Positions 23,501 to 36,022 are shown, counted from the stretch's first letter. The stretch: DNA of 64,000 nt from Coffea arabica (GCF_036785885.1 NC_092323.1:14578501-14642500); one strand, 5' to 3'. Numbers and translations are program-made. The notes: generated by a model from the sequence alone, not told the origin.

Positions 23501-24252
23501 TAGATCAAAATAGAAAGATGTTTTGAATTTTGAAATATTTATGACATCTATGTTTTACTCATTTACGCATTACTTATAGAAACTCTTCCTGCTATAGCTT
23601 TGAAATTTAAATTTTGTGCATTTATCGATATACTCTTAAGCAAGAATTCGATTAGAGACAGTTGAAAACATTATGTTAAAAACAATGTGCATTAGGCTAT
23701 CGGATCATACATTTTGAAATTAGACGAATAGAATTATATTTTAGATACGATTGATATAATTATTATAATTTCTTTTAATGATTCGATGTACACCCCTAGA
23801 TACAGTACTGTATTATCCACATATTTAGTTTGTGTAGATGGACAAAACTCACTTATAGCGACATTGTTACGTGAAAGAAAACAATACATCCACATTAAAA
23901 CCATAATCGTACTTGTTCCAAATCTATGTATGTTGTTAAATTTATATATAAAAACAATGAATATTTAAGCCAAATCTGACGGTTGATCGTCTGGTTGCTG
24001 CTTCCTTTCCTCTCTTGAATGTTACTTTCTACCAGCTGTCGCAAGAAATTCAGGGTTTCAAATAGCGCCGTTCTGGTCCCATATAGATAATAATAATGGG
24101 ATCAGAACAACATCTCGTCTACAAATTGCATGCCCCCCTTTTGGCCCATTTCTAAATTCTAACCATTGCATGGCCTCTACTGATATTTCTTACTTTCTGT
24201 GCTTGAAAATTTTTTTCACCATATTGTTCAAGAATACTTCTTGCTAGCTGAA

Positions 24253-25776
24253 ATGGCCCCCAGAAGTTTTTTCAGAACTATTCTTTGGTTGATAGACAGG
24301 TGGATTTTCAGAGATAGCAATAAGCTTCCTCGGAAATTGCCATTTTTTGGGGTTCTTCCAGCTGTGCTTTTCACTTACAATAAGCTTCATGATGCCATTG
24401 TGGAGCATCTGCAGATGATTGGAAGGACAAGCTACTTGATAAAGCTCCCATGGTTTGTGAACATGGATATTGTCGGCACGGTTGATCCTGATGATGTATA
24501 CCATGTACTGATCGCCAATTTCGCCAACTATCCAAAAGGGCCTGAGATGAAACGAATATTTGATGTTTTGGGTGATGGAATATTCACCTCGGATTTCGAT
24601 CCTTGGAAGAATCAGAGAAAGCTTGCTAGGTTGTTGATCAATCATCAGAGGTTCCAGAAGTTTATGGTGAAAACCAACTGGGATAAAGTTGAGCTAGGGC
24701 TGATTCCAGTTCTTGAGCATTTTGCTGAAAATAGCCAGATTGTGGACTTGCAAGATGTGTTCCAGAGATTGACTTTTGATACAACTTCAAAATTCATCAC
24801 GGGTTACGATCCTGGATGCCTCGCTGTTGATTTCCCAGAGGTCGAATTCGCCAAGGCTATGGATGAAGTTGAAGAAGCAATAGTCATGCGCTATTTCTTG
24901 CCTGAAAATGTTCTGAAGTTCCTGAGTTTTGTTGGGATTGGACGAATGAAGACAACGAGTAAAGCTTACGCAACATTGGATCAAGCAGTAGCCAAGTACA
25001 TCTCCATGAAGAAGGAAGAGTTGAAGAAGGGGAACAAATCCTATGAAGGTGACGACAATGGTGAAGGTTTTGATCTCTTGACTTCATATGTGAAAGAAGG
25101 TGAGCGTATGGGAATGGTATTTGATGATAAGTTCTTCAGGGACACAATCCTCAATCTTATGATTGCAGGTAGAGATACAACTAGCTCTGGTCTCACTTGG
25201 TTTTTATGGCTTGTTTCAACTCATCCGGAAGTGGAAAAGAAGATCAGAGAAGAGCTCAAAGCTTCCATATCACCATCAGGAGAAGAAGATGAAAAGTTCA
25301 GGATTTTTAAGTTTGATGAAATAAAAAATCTTGTTTATTTACATGCAGCACTGTGTGAAACATTGAGGTTATATCCACCAGTTCCTTTTCAACACAAGAC
25401 ACCTCTTAAGCCAGACATTCTTCCAAGTGGCCTACATGTTACTCCAAAGATGAAGGTAATGTTTCCCTTGTACGCAATGGGGAGAATGGAGTCCATCTGG
25501 GGGAAAGATTGCAAGGAGTTTAAGCCAGAAAGATGGATTTCTGAACGTGGAAGGGTTAAACACGAGCCTTCCTACAAGTTCTTGGCATTCAATGCTGGAC
25601 CAAGAACTTGCATTGGGAAGGAAGTGGCATTTACTCAAATGAAAGCTGTTGCTGCTGCAATTATTCACAACTATAATATTCAAGTAGTGGAAGGTCACCC
25701 AGTTATTCCTAATGTTTCTGTCATTCTCTACATAAAAAATGGGCTTAAGGTTAGGGTTACAAAAAGATGGAAGTAA
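24253..25776 (+). CDS. Cytochrome P450, CYP96A-type (alkane hydroxylase MAH1-like), 507 residues
   Basis: Intronless P450 of the CYP86 clan. CYP96A15 (MAH1) of Arabidopsis converts wax alkanes to secondary alcohols and ketones; the substrate here is unknown. Visible motifs are I-helix AGRDTTSS, K-helix ETLR with YPPVPFQHK, PERW, and the heme loop FNAGPRTCIG (about 446-455, Cys at about 453). Family words such as YDPGCLAVDFP and NYPKGPEM support CYP96A. The start is the ATG before APRSFFRTILW; an upstream in-frame GTG is not credible in a plant gene. The N-terminus is odd: the two other P450s here begin with about 20 hydrophobic residues, while this one has a short stretch broken by Arg and Asp (FFRTILWLIDRWIFRD), so membrane anchoring may be weak. 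No frameshift or stop. It faces the other two genes across 8.7 kb. Confidence 0.9.
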   Translation: MAPRSFFRTILWLIDRWIFRDSNKLPRKLPFFGVLPAVLFTYNKLHDAIVEHLQMIGRTSYLIKLPWFVNMDIVGTVDPDDVYHVLIANFANYPKGPEMKRIFDVLGDGIFTSDFDPWKNQRKLARLLINHQRFQKFMVKTNWDKVELGLIPVLEHFAENSQIVDLQDVFQRLTFDTTSKFITGYDPGCLAVDFPEVEFAKAMDEVEEAIVMRYFLPENVLKFLSFVGIGRMKTTSKAYATLDQAVAKYISMKKEELKKGNKSYEGDDNGEGFDLLTSYVKEGERMGMVFDDKFFRDTILNLMIAGRDTTSSGLTWFLWLVSTHPEVEKKIREELKASISPSGEEDEKFRIFKFDEIKNLVYLHAALCETLRLYPPVPFQHKTPLKPDILPSGLHVTPKMKVMFPLYAMGRMESIWGKDCKEFKPERWISERGRVKHEPSYKFLAFNAGPRTCIGKEVAFTQMKAVAAAIIHNYNIQVVEGHPVIPNVSVILYIKNGLKVRVTKRWK

Positions 25777-25790
25777 ATTCTACGGGAGTC

Positions 25791-25942
25791 ATTGGTAGGG
25801 ACTCTCCTTTGCACCGATCACTGTCTAGTGGTCACCATTTGCACGTTTAATAGACATTTTCAACTGGTAATTTACGGTGTTCCAAATGCTTTCCAGAACA
25901 TGGTGATCATTAGATGCAGAACGGTGCGATGACCCTACTGTA
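25791..25942. repeat. Inverted repeat in the 3' flank of the first P450
   Basis: TAGGGACTCTCC at 25796 and the following GCACCGATC and GTGGTCACCAT are imperfectly complementary to ATGGTGATCATTAGATGC, CGGTGCGATGACCCTA ending at 25937. The arms are about 45 bases around a 50-base centre, so this is a small hairpin or MITE within the likely 3' UTR. No clear target duplication. Confidence 0.55.
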
Positions 25943-28900
25943 GGATTTACTGCAAAATTTCATGTGAGTCATTTGTTGAGGTTACTGATTCGTATCTCGA
26001 GAAGCTAGTCATACGCTTGAGTTGTCATTTGCTTATCGATTTTTAGTGATTTTTTTGGTCATGCTGGTGTTTTGCATTCATGATGTTTCTTTCAATGTTT
26101 GAGTAAATTCATTTGCTCGATCATACAATGAAAACTTGCACTACATGTTCAGTCCCGGCTGTCATCAGCCAGACAAGTCCATTTTGTGTAACATGCATAT
26201 ACTTTTTTTTTTACCGACACGATAATTTCTATTTTACATCTACTCTTACTCTACATTAAGAAAAAGGGATGGATCCAAATGGATCAATGAGGAATCCGGA
26301 TCAGAGGGATGCTTTTGCATCTGTTGATGAAATTTCAGGAAATCTTGGAGAAAAATACAAATAAGAAGTTTGATCTCTTAATCTACATCCAAGAAGAGTT
26401 TTAAGTCTTTTTGGTGGCCAACTGCTCTGTAACATGCAGGTACAGAGTGCGTAAATTTCGTGTCAATGTCACAAAGAAAAGGTGATGAAATAAGTAAAAT
26501 TTCTAAACATGAATGGAGAGTTTCCATTAATTTTCGCGTTTGTTTGGTTAGGCCAAACCCTAATAAAAAAAAGGCCAAACCCTAATACCGCGTTTTTAAG
26601 TTCAGGAAAAGTGGAAGGATAAAGATTGCAAAGTGTACTTTTTGAACCATTTGCAGTAACAATTTGAATATTAGTGTAAATTCTCAAAAATTAAAAAAAA
26701 AATAATATGTAAAGCATAATAGATATCTTAAACTTAGGCCCATCGAAATCTGTCATTTTTAGCTTATTTAAAGAAACAAAAAGACAGACAGCAGAGATTA
26801 CCAAAAAAGAAAAAAAAAAAGAAAAAAAAAGAGGACGTTAACTGAAAACTCAAAAGTTCAGATTTTTCCCCTCCTTTTGAGAGAAGCTTAGTTGATGAAG
26901 CAAAATCTCCCTCCTCATGGCCAGAATTAATTTTGTTCGGGCCACTTGAGGACATGTTGGTTGGTTTAATTAAATGGTATGGATCTAAAGCCTCTGAACA
27001 AGCTGCTTGCAGGATTAATGACTGCAGGGCCCTCTTTACGAAGTATGATCATCCATCACCTTTAAATGGTTAAATTTCCCATATTAAATGCTTAGGGATT
27101 CATGCTGTAATTTCTAAGCTGCTTATTTTTAACTGCTCCAATTAGTCATTTAGAGGGCTCTGTATGGTTGGAGCATGGGGCTCTTGGAGAAGGATTCTAC
27201 TTTTACCTTGGTTTTGCAAATAACAACAATTATGCATATCAGTTTGCTTTGTGAATTGTATTATTATTAAAATGATTATTTCAGGAAAAATAATGGCACA
27301 TCAAACACTCATATTTATTATTTTTTCCTTACATTTATAGCTAGTTTGGATGTTTAGGTTAGAAAAGAAAAGAAAAGAATAGAAAGGAAGAGAGAAGATT
27401 TAATATTGTTTGAGAGTTTTAAAAGGAAGTAGAATGATTTTGAATATATATATATATATGAATAAAAATTTCATTCAATAGTTTTGTGAGGATAAAATGG
27501 ATAATTTAAAAAGTTTTGTAAGCTTCCATCAGTTTTGCTTTGCTTTCTACCGGTTTTTGGTTAGAAAATTGCACTATAGCAGCACTTGGCATCCTTGAAA
27601 ATCCATTTTTTCTTTTCTTTTCCGTTTCACTTGAAAGTCCCAAACATAATAAAATCTACCTTTCTCTTCCTTTTTTTTCGATTCCGTGTAAATCTCAACT
27701 CCCAAACTAGCTATTAGGCACGCTATCATTTTAACTTCAATTTTTTTGTTTTTAGAATAAATTTACACTTAGAGAAATGGCCTAGCACTCGTTAGACAAG
27801 CAATTTTCTTTTCTTTTTTTTTTCTTTTTGATTAAATAAGAAAGAAGACCATCAGTTGGACTCTACTTATACCTTGATGACTCGAGCTCAAGACATTAGT
27901 AAGAGTATTTTACCACCCAAGGTTCACTCCTTAGAAATTATACAACTTTAAACATTTGAAGGTAATTGTAGTGTTTGAGCATGGATTTATTTCTGAAAAG
28001 AGTTCAAATGTTGTATTCAAGTTGAGTTCTTTATTTTTATTTTTATTTTTTTTATCATCGCAGAAATATTCCTTGCGGACTAATCTCCTGTGCCTGTGCC
28101 CCGCCCCCAAAGAGACACAAGTTGAGATCTTTATTGATCAATAGATTATTGATTGAGAGCTGAAGTTCTCATGAGTTGCTTTTTGTACGTTGAGATCATC
28201 CAATTTTTCTAGTTTAACAACGGGGTAGATACTGACAATTATTAAAGCTCGATTTGATCGGAAAAACGGCTCAATGGATCTTCCCAAAAGTCCTCTTTTT
28301 GAAGGGGAGGGAATGGCATACTGGCAGTACTTTTCTTCTGTTGATTACACTTTTCTTGACTTCTGACCATGCCACTAACAAGAACCAAAAAAAAAAAGAG
28401 CCACTTTTGTTGACTTCTCAGTTCTGACCATGTTAGTAATTAGAAGAGTTATTCTTTTGATGAACTCACGAGTACTTGCAGTTCATAGCTTACAACTGGA
28501 GTTAACCTATTCTTTTTTGTTTTGTCACCGTCATAACATTTATATAACTTAATCTATCATACTCTAAAAAAAAAAAAAAAAAATCTAAAAAAATTATATA
28601 AAAAACTAGTAGATATATAAATCTGATTAGATTAAAAGGATGTTCTACCTCCTCTTTTGAATTTTTTTTTGTTGTAAATAGGTTTTAAATCCCCGATTTA
28701 TGATTTAAAAAGAGATTAATCCCTTTTTTATGGCCATTGAACCAAAGCTATGTGGTTCTGGAGTTAAACCATTCGATCGAGCTAGTTTCTTCTAAATCCT
28801 GTATATTGTATGTATACCTGACAATATCTGACTTCGGAATTTTTCTAGATGGATCCTTCCTTGTTGTTTTGTCCATTGATCTTGGATAGTCTGTTTATCT

Positions 28901-29237
28901 GTGACCTGCTTCGTTCTGGATAAACATTTCCATCACACCCTTAAAACTTCAAGAAATGAAGTTAAGCCTCCCATACAGATAAAATCCCAAAAGAAGCAAA
29001 GCATTCGCTTGTATTTGCAATAGAATTCTGATTTTCATTTTTGTTTTGTTAGTTATTTGTAAGGGCAGGGGGAAAGAATCAACAGCAGAGCTTTCACTCT
29101 AAGATTAGGAGGGCAATTGCTTTTAGTGTGTTATCAAATGCAAACTTTTCTTGTATAATAAAGAGTAGTTGCTGCGATAATGAGTTTTTGAGAGCATAAT
29201 AATATTCAAGTAATGATACGAATAGAGTATTTTTGGG
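25943..29237. other. Intergenic region between P450 genes, left part
   Basis: No gene. It contains a TA microsatellite at about 27447-27460 and a SINE-like stretch on the - strand at about 27806-27935 (T tract, then GACTCGAGCTC as a reverse B box). An imperfect direct repeat of about 40 bases lies at 28348-28385 and 28402-28446, separated by an A tract. The rest is AT-rich and uninformative. Confidence 0.4.
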
Positions 29238-29245
29238 CTCTAGAC

Positions 29246-29835
29246 TAGGGATGTAATCGAGTCGAGTCAAGCTCGAGTAGTACTATACGCGAGCTCGACT
29301 CGACTCATATAAGCTCGAGCTCGATCGAGTCAAAAAAATTGATACTCGAAACTTGACTCGATGTACTCGCTCTAAGCTCGAAACTCGACTCGATAAGGCT
29401 CGACCCTTAGTCAAGCCTTATCAAGCCGAGTCTAATCAAGTTTTTTGACTCGACTCGACCAAAAAACTGAGGCATTTTTTAGACATTTTTTCTTTTTAGG
29501 TATTTTTATAATTATGTTATTACTTTTTTACCCTTATAAAATTTTATTATAAAGAAGAGTATATTGTAAATTCCGTATAACCTATATCCATAATAGTCAT
29601 TTTATAATTATAATACATATATATTATTTAAATTATAAATATATTATTTAAATAGCTTGGCTCGACAAGCCTCGAGCCAAAAATTTGAGACTCGAAACTC
29701 GACTCGAAAGCCAATCGAGCTACTCGAACTCGGTCAAGAAACTCGGCTCGAACTCGTTTGACCGAGTTCGAGCCAAGCCGTTGACCGAGCTACTCGCGAG
29801 CTACTTGTGAGTAGCTCGGCTCGCGTACATCCCTA
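29246..29835. mobile_element. Non-autonomous hAT-type element (MITE), 590 bp
   Basis: The terminal inverted repeats begin TAGGGATGTA and end TACATCCCTA. The outer 150-200 bases are packed with alternating CTCGAG/GAGCTCG/ACTCGACTCG words, and the centre is AT-rich. A perfect 8-bp target duplication CTCTAGAC lies at 29238-29245 and 29836-29843, which is the hAT superfamily length. It carries no transposase. A shorter relative lies at 63337-63712. Confidence 0.88.
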
Positions 29836-29843
29836 CTCTAGAC

Positions 29844-32800
29844 AATCATAATTCTCAAAAATGGAATTGAAATGAATATCATTCTTTAGTTGTCACGTTT
29901 AAGATTCTTCTTTTGTTTTCAAATAATACTTAAATTTTCATATCGAATGTTTCACTTTTAAAGTAGGCGATAATGTGATTATTGTAGGGGGGGATAGTAT
30001 AAAGGAACAAATAAAATGTGATTATTGCAGTTGAAATATTTTTTTCGAGTCGCCATCGATCTTAAAGTAATTTTCAAACTTTGATATGTTTAGGTACCTA
30101 TTAATATATTTTAAAAAGAGAGGACCTTTATTTTTAAGGGAGTCTCCAATACTTAAGTCAGTACTTAGATTAGAAAGATTAAAATAAGTTTAGGAATCCA
30201 TGGGCCTTAAGATGTAGTATAATCCATACATTGGTGCAAATACTCCTTAGAAGTAATTGTAATAATGGTAAGGAGTGGCACATGGAGATGGAGAGGAATA
30301 AAATTCTCTACATTTTTTTTTTTTGGTTTATTCTTCCACACTTCTCCACACTCTTCTCACTTTCAATTATCAAGCATAAGATTCGAACTCTGATAACGAA
30401 GAAAACTCTAAAAGCCTCGAACAAATTTCTCCGCTTAATAATGAACCTCCAAAAAATAGGTGAGCTAGTATTTGGTGGTGGAGTAGAATATAATTCTTCT
30501 CTTATAAATAAACCTCCAACAAGCAGGTGAGGTAGTATATGGATGTCGATTAAATTAGAGTGAGGTTCTTTTATAGTCAAGGTGGTATTTTAAGGTCGAA
30601 TAAAATGTAATTCTGCACTCGAAAAAGAATGTCAAACAAGTAGGTGAGGTTCAAATTAATGTGACGTGGAATATTGGACGTAAAAAATTTTTATTTCCCG
30701 AAACGATAGAAGTTTTTATTCATGCTAAACATAATATTTTCATGTTGGCCTAGGTCCATTGTTACATATGTAGGGCAACATATGAGCAGTAGTGACCAAC
30801 ATAATATTTACATGTCGGAATATTGGACGTAAGAAGTTGAATCCGAACACTTTATGAGTAGTATAGTAACCAGCTCTTGAACATTGGCATGATCCAATAG
30901 TGGACCTAAGTACCGTCCAGTGGGGGCACAGGCCCGTGACTTCACTAGCCAAAAGAGAATTAACGTCTGTGAGTGTATTTAAATAGAAAAGTAATTTTAA
31001 AAATTATTTTACTTACATCACAAACATAATTTTTAATTAATATTTTATTTTATAATTGTATTTTTATTTCACATATATTACATCATAAAAAGTATTACAG
31101 TGGTTATTTCAGATAGGAGCAATATTTCAAATAATCTCCTATCGAAACGCAACAATATTAGGCTTAAAATCTATTAAAACATGATTTGTGCACTCACTGA
31201 ATTGTCAAATAAATTTTATTATCATAGTTGCTGCAGTAGTTTGATGAAGAATAAATAAATAAAGAAAATTAATGCACAGTAGCAAAACTCAAGTACCTTA
31301 AAAGTTACAAATTAATTTTACTTAACCCACAATATCGTTACTCGCCATTTGAGCAACTTCATTAAGAGTTATTTCTTCATAAGGGTTTAATTTTTTTTTT
31401 AATTAAGTGTTATTTCTTCAAAGGGTTCCTATACAACAAGATACTTCAAGTTCTCAAAATACCTCATCTTCTCAAAAATCACCTTTGCACCTGGCCTACC
31501 TAAGTACGGGTTGAAATGATGTACCAATTGAAGTTGCCTAGTTTATTGGCATAGGCCAAGATGTCCCCATTCATATTCATGCTGTGGAGTTTCCATCTTA
31601 ATAGCCATGGATTGGCCACATTCATGCTGTGGAGTTTCCATCTTAATAGCCATGGATTGGCCACATTGCTTCTCCAAGAGACATTATTATGATCCCTCCT
31701 CCAACATTCTCAAGACATATATATATTTCTTGTTTCCTTTCCTTCCTTTTCAAGACAACCGGGTGCTAGGAGGGGCAGTTGACTACACCCCAACTCGATA
31801 TGTTGTTTTGTTTTGTTATTTTCAGACTTGGACGTTTTTATAGCATCAATAATATATAGATTAAGACTTGACTTGGAACTCTAATTCTCTCTCAAGGCTT
31901 GAGTCATGCCAAGATTTGGGACCAAAAAACCTACATTATTTCAAAATATATAACGAGTATAAGTTAAATTGTCTTTTTCACTAACTTTGCTCTTTTTCCT
32001 TGACCCTCCTTTACTAACAAATTGTCAAATTGTCCTTTCTTTTCTTTTCCCTTCCGCTCGGTATTTGCTACCATTGCTACCCCCTTCCTTTTCCTTGTTC
32101 CTCTTTGCCTTTATACCTATTGTCCATCTTGGTAAATATGATTCATGTAATTTTGGTTGTTTTTTTTTTTTTTTATGGTCTGATAGAACTAGGTGTTATT
32201 GAAGATCAAAAGTTCAGGAAAATGGTAGTAGTTTTTTAGGGACTGGGTTGTTAAAAGGTTGCTGCAGATTAGATACAAAGATAAAGGGATTTGGTGGTGT
32301 TTGTGATATCAATGATTATTTGGTTTTAGTCAAGTAATCACATTGACTTTTAATATCTAAAGAGGCAGTTATTGTGGGTCTATTGGAGAAAGCTAGAAGA
32401 CCATTTATTGGAAACCTAGTGTTGAATGAATAGCTTGTGGTTATGATTTTTGGGCTGTTCAAGTTGTTGGACCTGCATAGGATCTGGTTTTGAAGTGTTT
32501 TTTTTTTTTTTTTTTGAAGAAGTCAACAGATGGTTAGCAATTGTTCTAGTGATGAGTAGTTAAAGAATATTATTAACAAACTCTTCTTTTCTTTTTCTTT
32601 TGACAAAAAATGTGTATTTTAGGTTACATTGAAAAATAATTATAAATGATTGGGTTTTTTTTTTGTAGGTTAAACAATAAAAACAAGAGTGGTATGTGTA
32701 ATATTTAGAATTAGAGGGGAGCTTACTGAAATTGATAGAAATCTTGCGAGTGGCTTCTGAAATTATCCCAAAAAAATATTTAAAATCAAAAGGGAACTTC

Positions 32801-34489
32801 TTACAATTGTCAAAAACCTTAGGGGACGTTTCTGAAATTATCCCAAAAAAATTCCATTTTTTTGATAAAGATTTTGTGGAGTCAGGGAAGAATTAATGGA
32901 CGACTTCCTGGGAAAAGGAAAATTATATACCACGATCACATGAATGTGAATTCTTCTTTTTAGAATCACGAATGGAGTAATTCACCCACAATCTAATCTC
33001 TTTTTCAATAAGATGAACTAATAAACTATGCCACTAGTCATCAGAAAATACAATTTCTTGTACGTTAATTAATTTGCAAGTGGAAGTAATATATGTAGTT
33101 AAATTTCACATTTGACATTAATTAATTTTGCCGCATGAATTTTGTTGAAATTTTATGTGTTATTTCACATTTTGCACAATGATTTGAGTACAAAATATAA
33201 ATGAAGGTAAGGCAATGTTATGTCAATATACTGTCTCTATAATAGTCCAATCTATAAGCCACTTGGAATATAGTTTTTTTTTTTTTTTTCCGAAGAGATT
33301 TTTCTTCCGAGGTTGGATAGAGGTGAAGCTCGTGTAGATAGATTAGGGTTTCCATCTGTCAGGAAATGTAAACGATAGTTTATTAATTTATGTGTGTGAG
33401 TATTCGGACATTTTACTCCTTTTTTTTTTAAAAAAAAATTCTCATGTATTAATTTATTGATTGTATTTTTATTAAACAATTAATAAAATTAGGGATGACG
33501 GCCCTCCTTCATGTACGGGATTTTTTCTAAAAAAAGAAAGATTAATTTCCATATTTAATTGCTGAAAGGTGATCAATATACGTGTGAGGTTCATTTGCTT
33601 GCCACCACTTATTGAAGTGGAATTTAATATTGGAAATGATCTATATTAAGAAGCAAGGGGAATATTTTTCTTGGGCTTGAAAACCAAAGAGTTGAGAGAG
33701 TGATTATAGGACGTAATACCATTTGTGCCCAGAAACAATCCGTGCCTAGAAATAGAAACTTCCTTCCAATTTAAGATTTATGGGAAAGAATTGGTACTTC
33801 ATAATACTTGCAAAATTTGTCCCTTTGTCACTTTTAGAAAAAAATGAGTTGAAATGTAGTTAATTTGTTAAAATTGGGAAAAATATGACTTGTGTGCTCA
33901 TCACACGTTCTATTTCACGTCTATTAGAAAGGGAATAAAAAAATAAAATAAAAACTTATCCTTGTCAAGTTAGTAAAAGGGTAAAATACTTGATAATAGA
34001 CTACTCTTCAGCATATAATATATACATATGTTTGAGACAAAAGTAGATTTCCCCTTACATTGGAAGGCAAAAATGATTTTCTTTCCCCTATAATTTTAAT
34101 TGAAATCTTTTTCTTTTTTAGGGTAAGATGGTGTTTAAAAGTAAAATTGATCAAATATAGGCAGCATATTCTTCTCTTTTTTACAGCTTAACTAGATTTT
34201 ATGCTTAGCATCAACAAAAACAAAAGTCTTAGGATTTCTTATAGGTGCTGCTTCTCAAACAAAGCACATGATATGATGCAAGAAAAAAAAATTAAAAAAA
34301 GATACAAAAGTAAAATTCCATAGGTACACTTTTTGTTTGAAAGCCTACTTTTTAGACACCTTGAGCTACTTGGACACTAAATTCAACTAAAATTTAAAAC
34401 CAAGCTCCATATCATTTTTGAATGGAGATCGGTTTGATCACTAGAAAAGGAACACACACACACAAACACACATGCTGTTTAGATGAAAT
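29844..34489. other. Intergenic region between P450 genes, right part
   Basis: No credible gene. It contains a possible SINE fragment on the - strand (about 30310-30450, T tract then GATTCGAAC), a diverged copy of the intron MITE (about 31060-31150) and a perfect 45-bp tandem duplication (31576-31665). A pair of GGGAAC/GGGGACG-plus-GAAATTATCCC repeats lies at about 32715-32850 and resembles a dispersed inverted-repeat family. Many T tracts are present. Short open frames here look like chance. Confidence 0.4.
31576..31665. repeat. Perfect 45-bp tandem duplication
   Basis: The 45 bases from TTCATGCTGTGG to GATTGGCCACA (31576-31620) are repeated without mismatch at 31621-31665. Perfect identity points to a recent duplication or an assembly artefact. 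Confidence 0.92.
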
Positions 34490-36022
34490 TTAAGCCCATC
34501 TCTTGCTAACCCTAACTTTGAGGCCATGCTTCATGTAAAGAATGACAGAAAGATTAGGCACCACAGGATGACCTTCCACCATTTCAACGTTGTAGTTATG
34601 GATCATGGCAGCAGCAACAGCTTTCATCTGAGTAAATGCCACTTCTTTCCCCAGACAAGTTCGCGGTCCAGCGTTGAAAGCCAAGAACTTGTAGGAGGGC
34701 TCATGTTTGATTGTTCCCCTCTCAGAAATCCATCTCTCTGGCTTGAATTCCCATGAATCTTTGCCCCATATAAACTTCATCCTCCCCATGGCGTACAGAG
34801 AAAATATTACCTTTATTTTTGGATGAACTCGATGACCACTTGGAAGTGTGTCTGGTTGAAGAGGAAACTTATGCTGGAATGGAACAGGTGGATATAGCCT
34901 CATTGATTCACATAATGCAGCATGAATATAAACAAGATTCTTCAGTTCATCCACTTTGAACAGCCTAAAATTTTCGGCTTCTTCGTTAACCTGAATGACT
35001 GATTTCAATTCTTCCCTGATCTTATTCAACACTGTAGGATGAGTTGAAACAAGCCAAATAAACCAAGTTAATGCTGAACTAGTTGTGTCTCTTCCAGCAA
35101 TCATAAAGTTTATAATGGTATCTCTCAAGAACTTGTCATCCCTCTTCAATCCTGTGGTGATATCATTATCACCTAGATTGATATATGATGTCAAAAGATC
35201 AAAGCCCTCTTCATCATTTGTGGACTTTGTTCCTTTTTTCAGCTCTTCTTGCTTCACTGAGATGTACTTACAGATGACTTCATCTAGGATTTTCCAAGAT
35301 TTGCTCAGTTTCTTTTCTTGTCCTATTCCTAGCCACCTTTCCAATTTCAGAACAATTTCAGGCAAAATATGTCTCATAAATATTGCTTCTTCAACCTCAT
35401 CCATGGCCTTGGAGAATGGAACACCCGGGAAATCGACAGAAAGACATCCAGGATCATAGCCTGTGACAAATGTACAAGTTGTATCAAAGGTTAATCTCTG
35501 GAATACATCTTGTAAATCCACCATTAGGCCTTGTTTAGCAACATAATCAAGAATGGGAATAAGCCCTTTTTCCACTTTGTTCCAGCTAGTGCTGACCAAG
35601 AACTTGTGGAAACTTTGATGATTAAGTAGAGCTCTAGCAAGTTTCCTCTGGCATTTCCACAAATCCAAGTCAGAATTGAATATCCCATCTCCCAAAACCT
35701 CAAATATTTTCTTGAATTCCGGCCCTTTTGGGAAATTCACGAAATTTGAACTCATTATATAGTGCACATTTGCTGGATCAACAGTGCCCAGAATGTCCAT
35801 ATTTGCAAAAGAAGGCCCCTTAAGGTGGTAAGTGCCCCTGGTCATCTCCAAAACCTCAGCACACTTATCATGAATTCGATGAATATTCATAATCAGATAA
35901 GGAAATGTGCCTAGAATTGGCAATTTCCATGCAAGTCTTTTGAAGCTTCTTAAATTTCTAAGATAAAAGAAGCATATAATTGCTAGGAAAATTTCAAAAT
36001 AACCCAACGAAAACAAGGCCAT
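34490..36022 (-). CDS. Cytochrome P450, CYP96A-type, 510 residues
   Basis: Intact intronless P450, closely related to the neighbours at 24253 and 39063. The N-terminus (MALFSLGYFEIFLAIICFFY) is a normal hydrophobic signal anchor for the ER, followed by a basic stretch and the Pro-containing hinge KLPILG. Motifs: YDPGCLSVDFPG, I-helix AGRDTTSS, K-helix ESMRLYPPVPFQHK, PERW and heme loop FNAGPRTCLG (about 449-458, Cys at about 456). It is probably a terminal or mid-chain hydroxylase of fatty-chain compounds, as is known for some CYP96A members. It is in the same orientation as the next gene, 3.0 kb apart, consistent with tandem duplication. The substrate cannot be assigned. Confidence 0.92.
   Translation of the reverse strand: MALFSLGYFEIFLAIICFFYLRNLRSFKRLAWKLPILGTFPYLIMNIHRIHDKCAEVLEMTRGTYHLKGPSFANMDILGTVDPANVHYIMSSNFVNFPKGPEFKKIFEVLGDGIFNSDLDLWKCQRKLARALLNHQSFHKFLVSTSWNKVEKGLIPILDYVAKQGLMVDLQDVFQRLTFDTTCTFVTGYDPGCLSVDFPGVPFSKAMDEVEEAIFMRHILPEIVLKLERWLGIGQEKKLSKSWKILDEVICKYISVKQEELKKGTKSTNDEEGFDLLTSYINLGDNDITTGLKRDDKFLRDTIINFMIAGRDTTSSALTWFIWLVSTHPTVLNKIREELKSVIQVNEEAENFRLFKVDELKNLVYIHAALCESMRLYPPVPFQHKFPLQPDTLPSGHRVHPKIKVIFSLYAMGRMKFIWGKDSWEFKPERWISERGTIKHEPSYKFLAFNAGPRTCLGKEVAFTQMKAVAAAMIHNYNVEMVEGHPVVPNLSVILYMKHGLKVRVSKRWA

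Larger units (their letters stand above)
20134..24252. other. Intergenic region upstream of the first P450
   Basis: AT-rich, with several A tracts and no convincing gene. An 86-codon open frame at 22106-22366 has even amino-acid use but resembles nothing I recognise. A degenerate tandem pair lies at 22811-22920 and a MITE-like segment at about 23250-23500. The P450 promoter should lie within 24000-24252, but no clear TATA box could be assigned. Confidence 0.4.

Noticed and set aside
29246-29835. CTCGAG-rich block considered as a regulatory or CpG-island-like region
   Set aside because: The inverted ends and the perfect 8-bp target duplication explain it as a hAT-type MITE.
35085-35459. 124-codon + strand frame opposite a P450
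   Set aside because: Antisense shadow of the CYP96A gene at 34490-36022.
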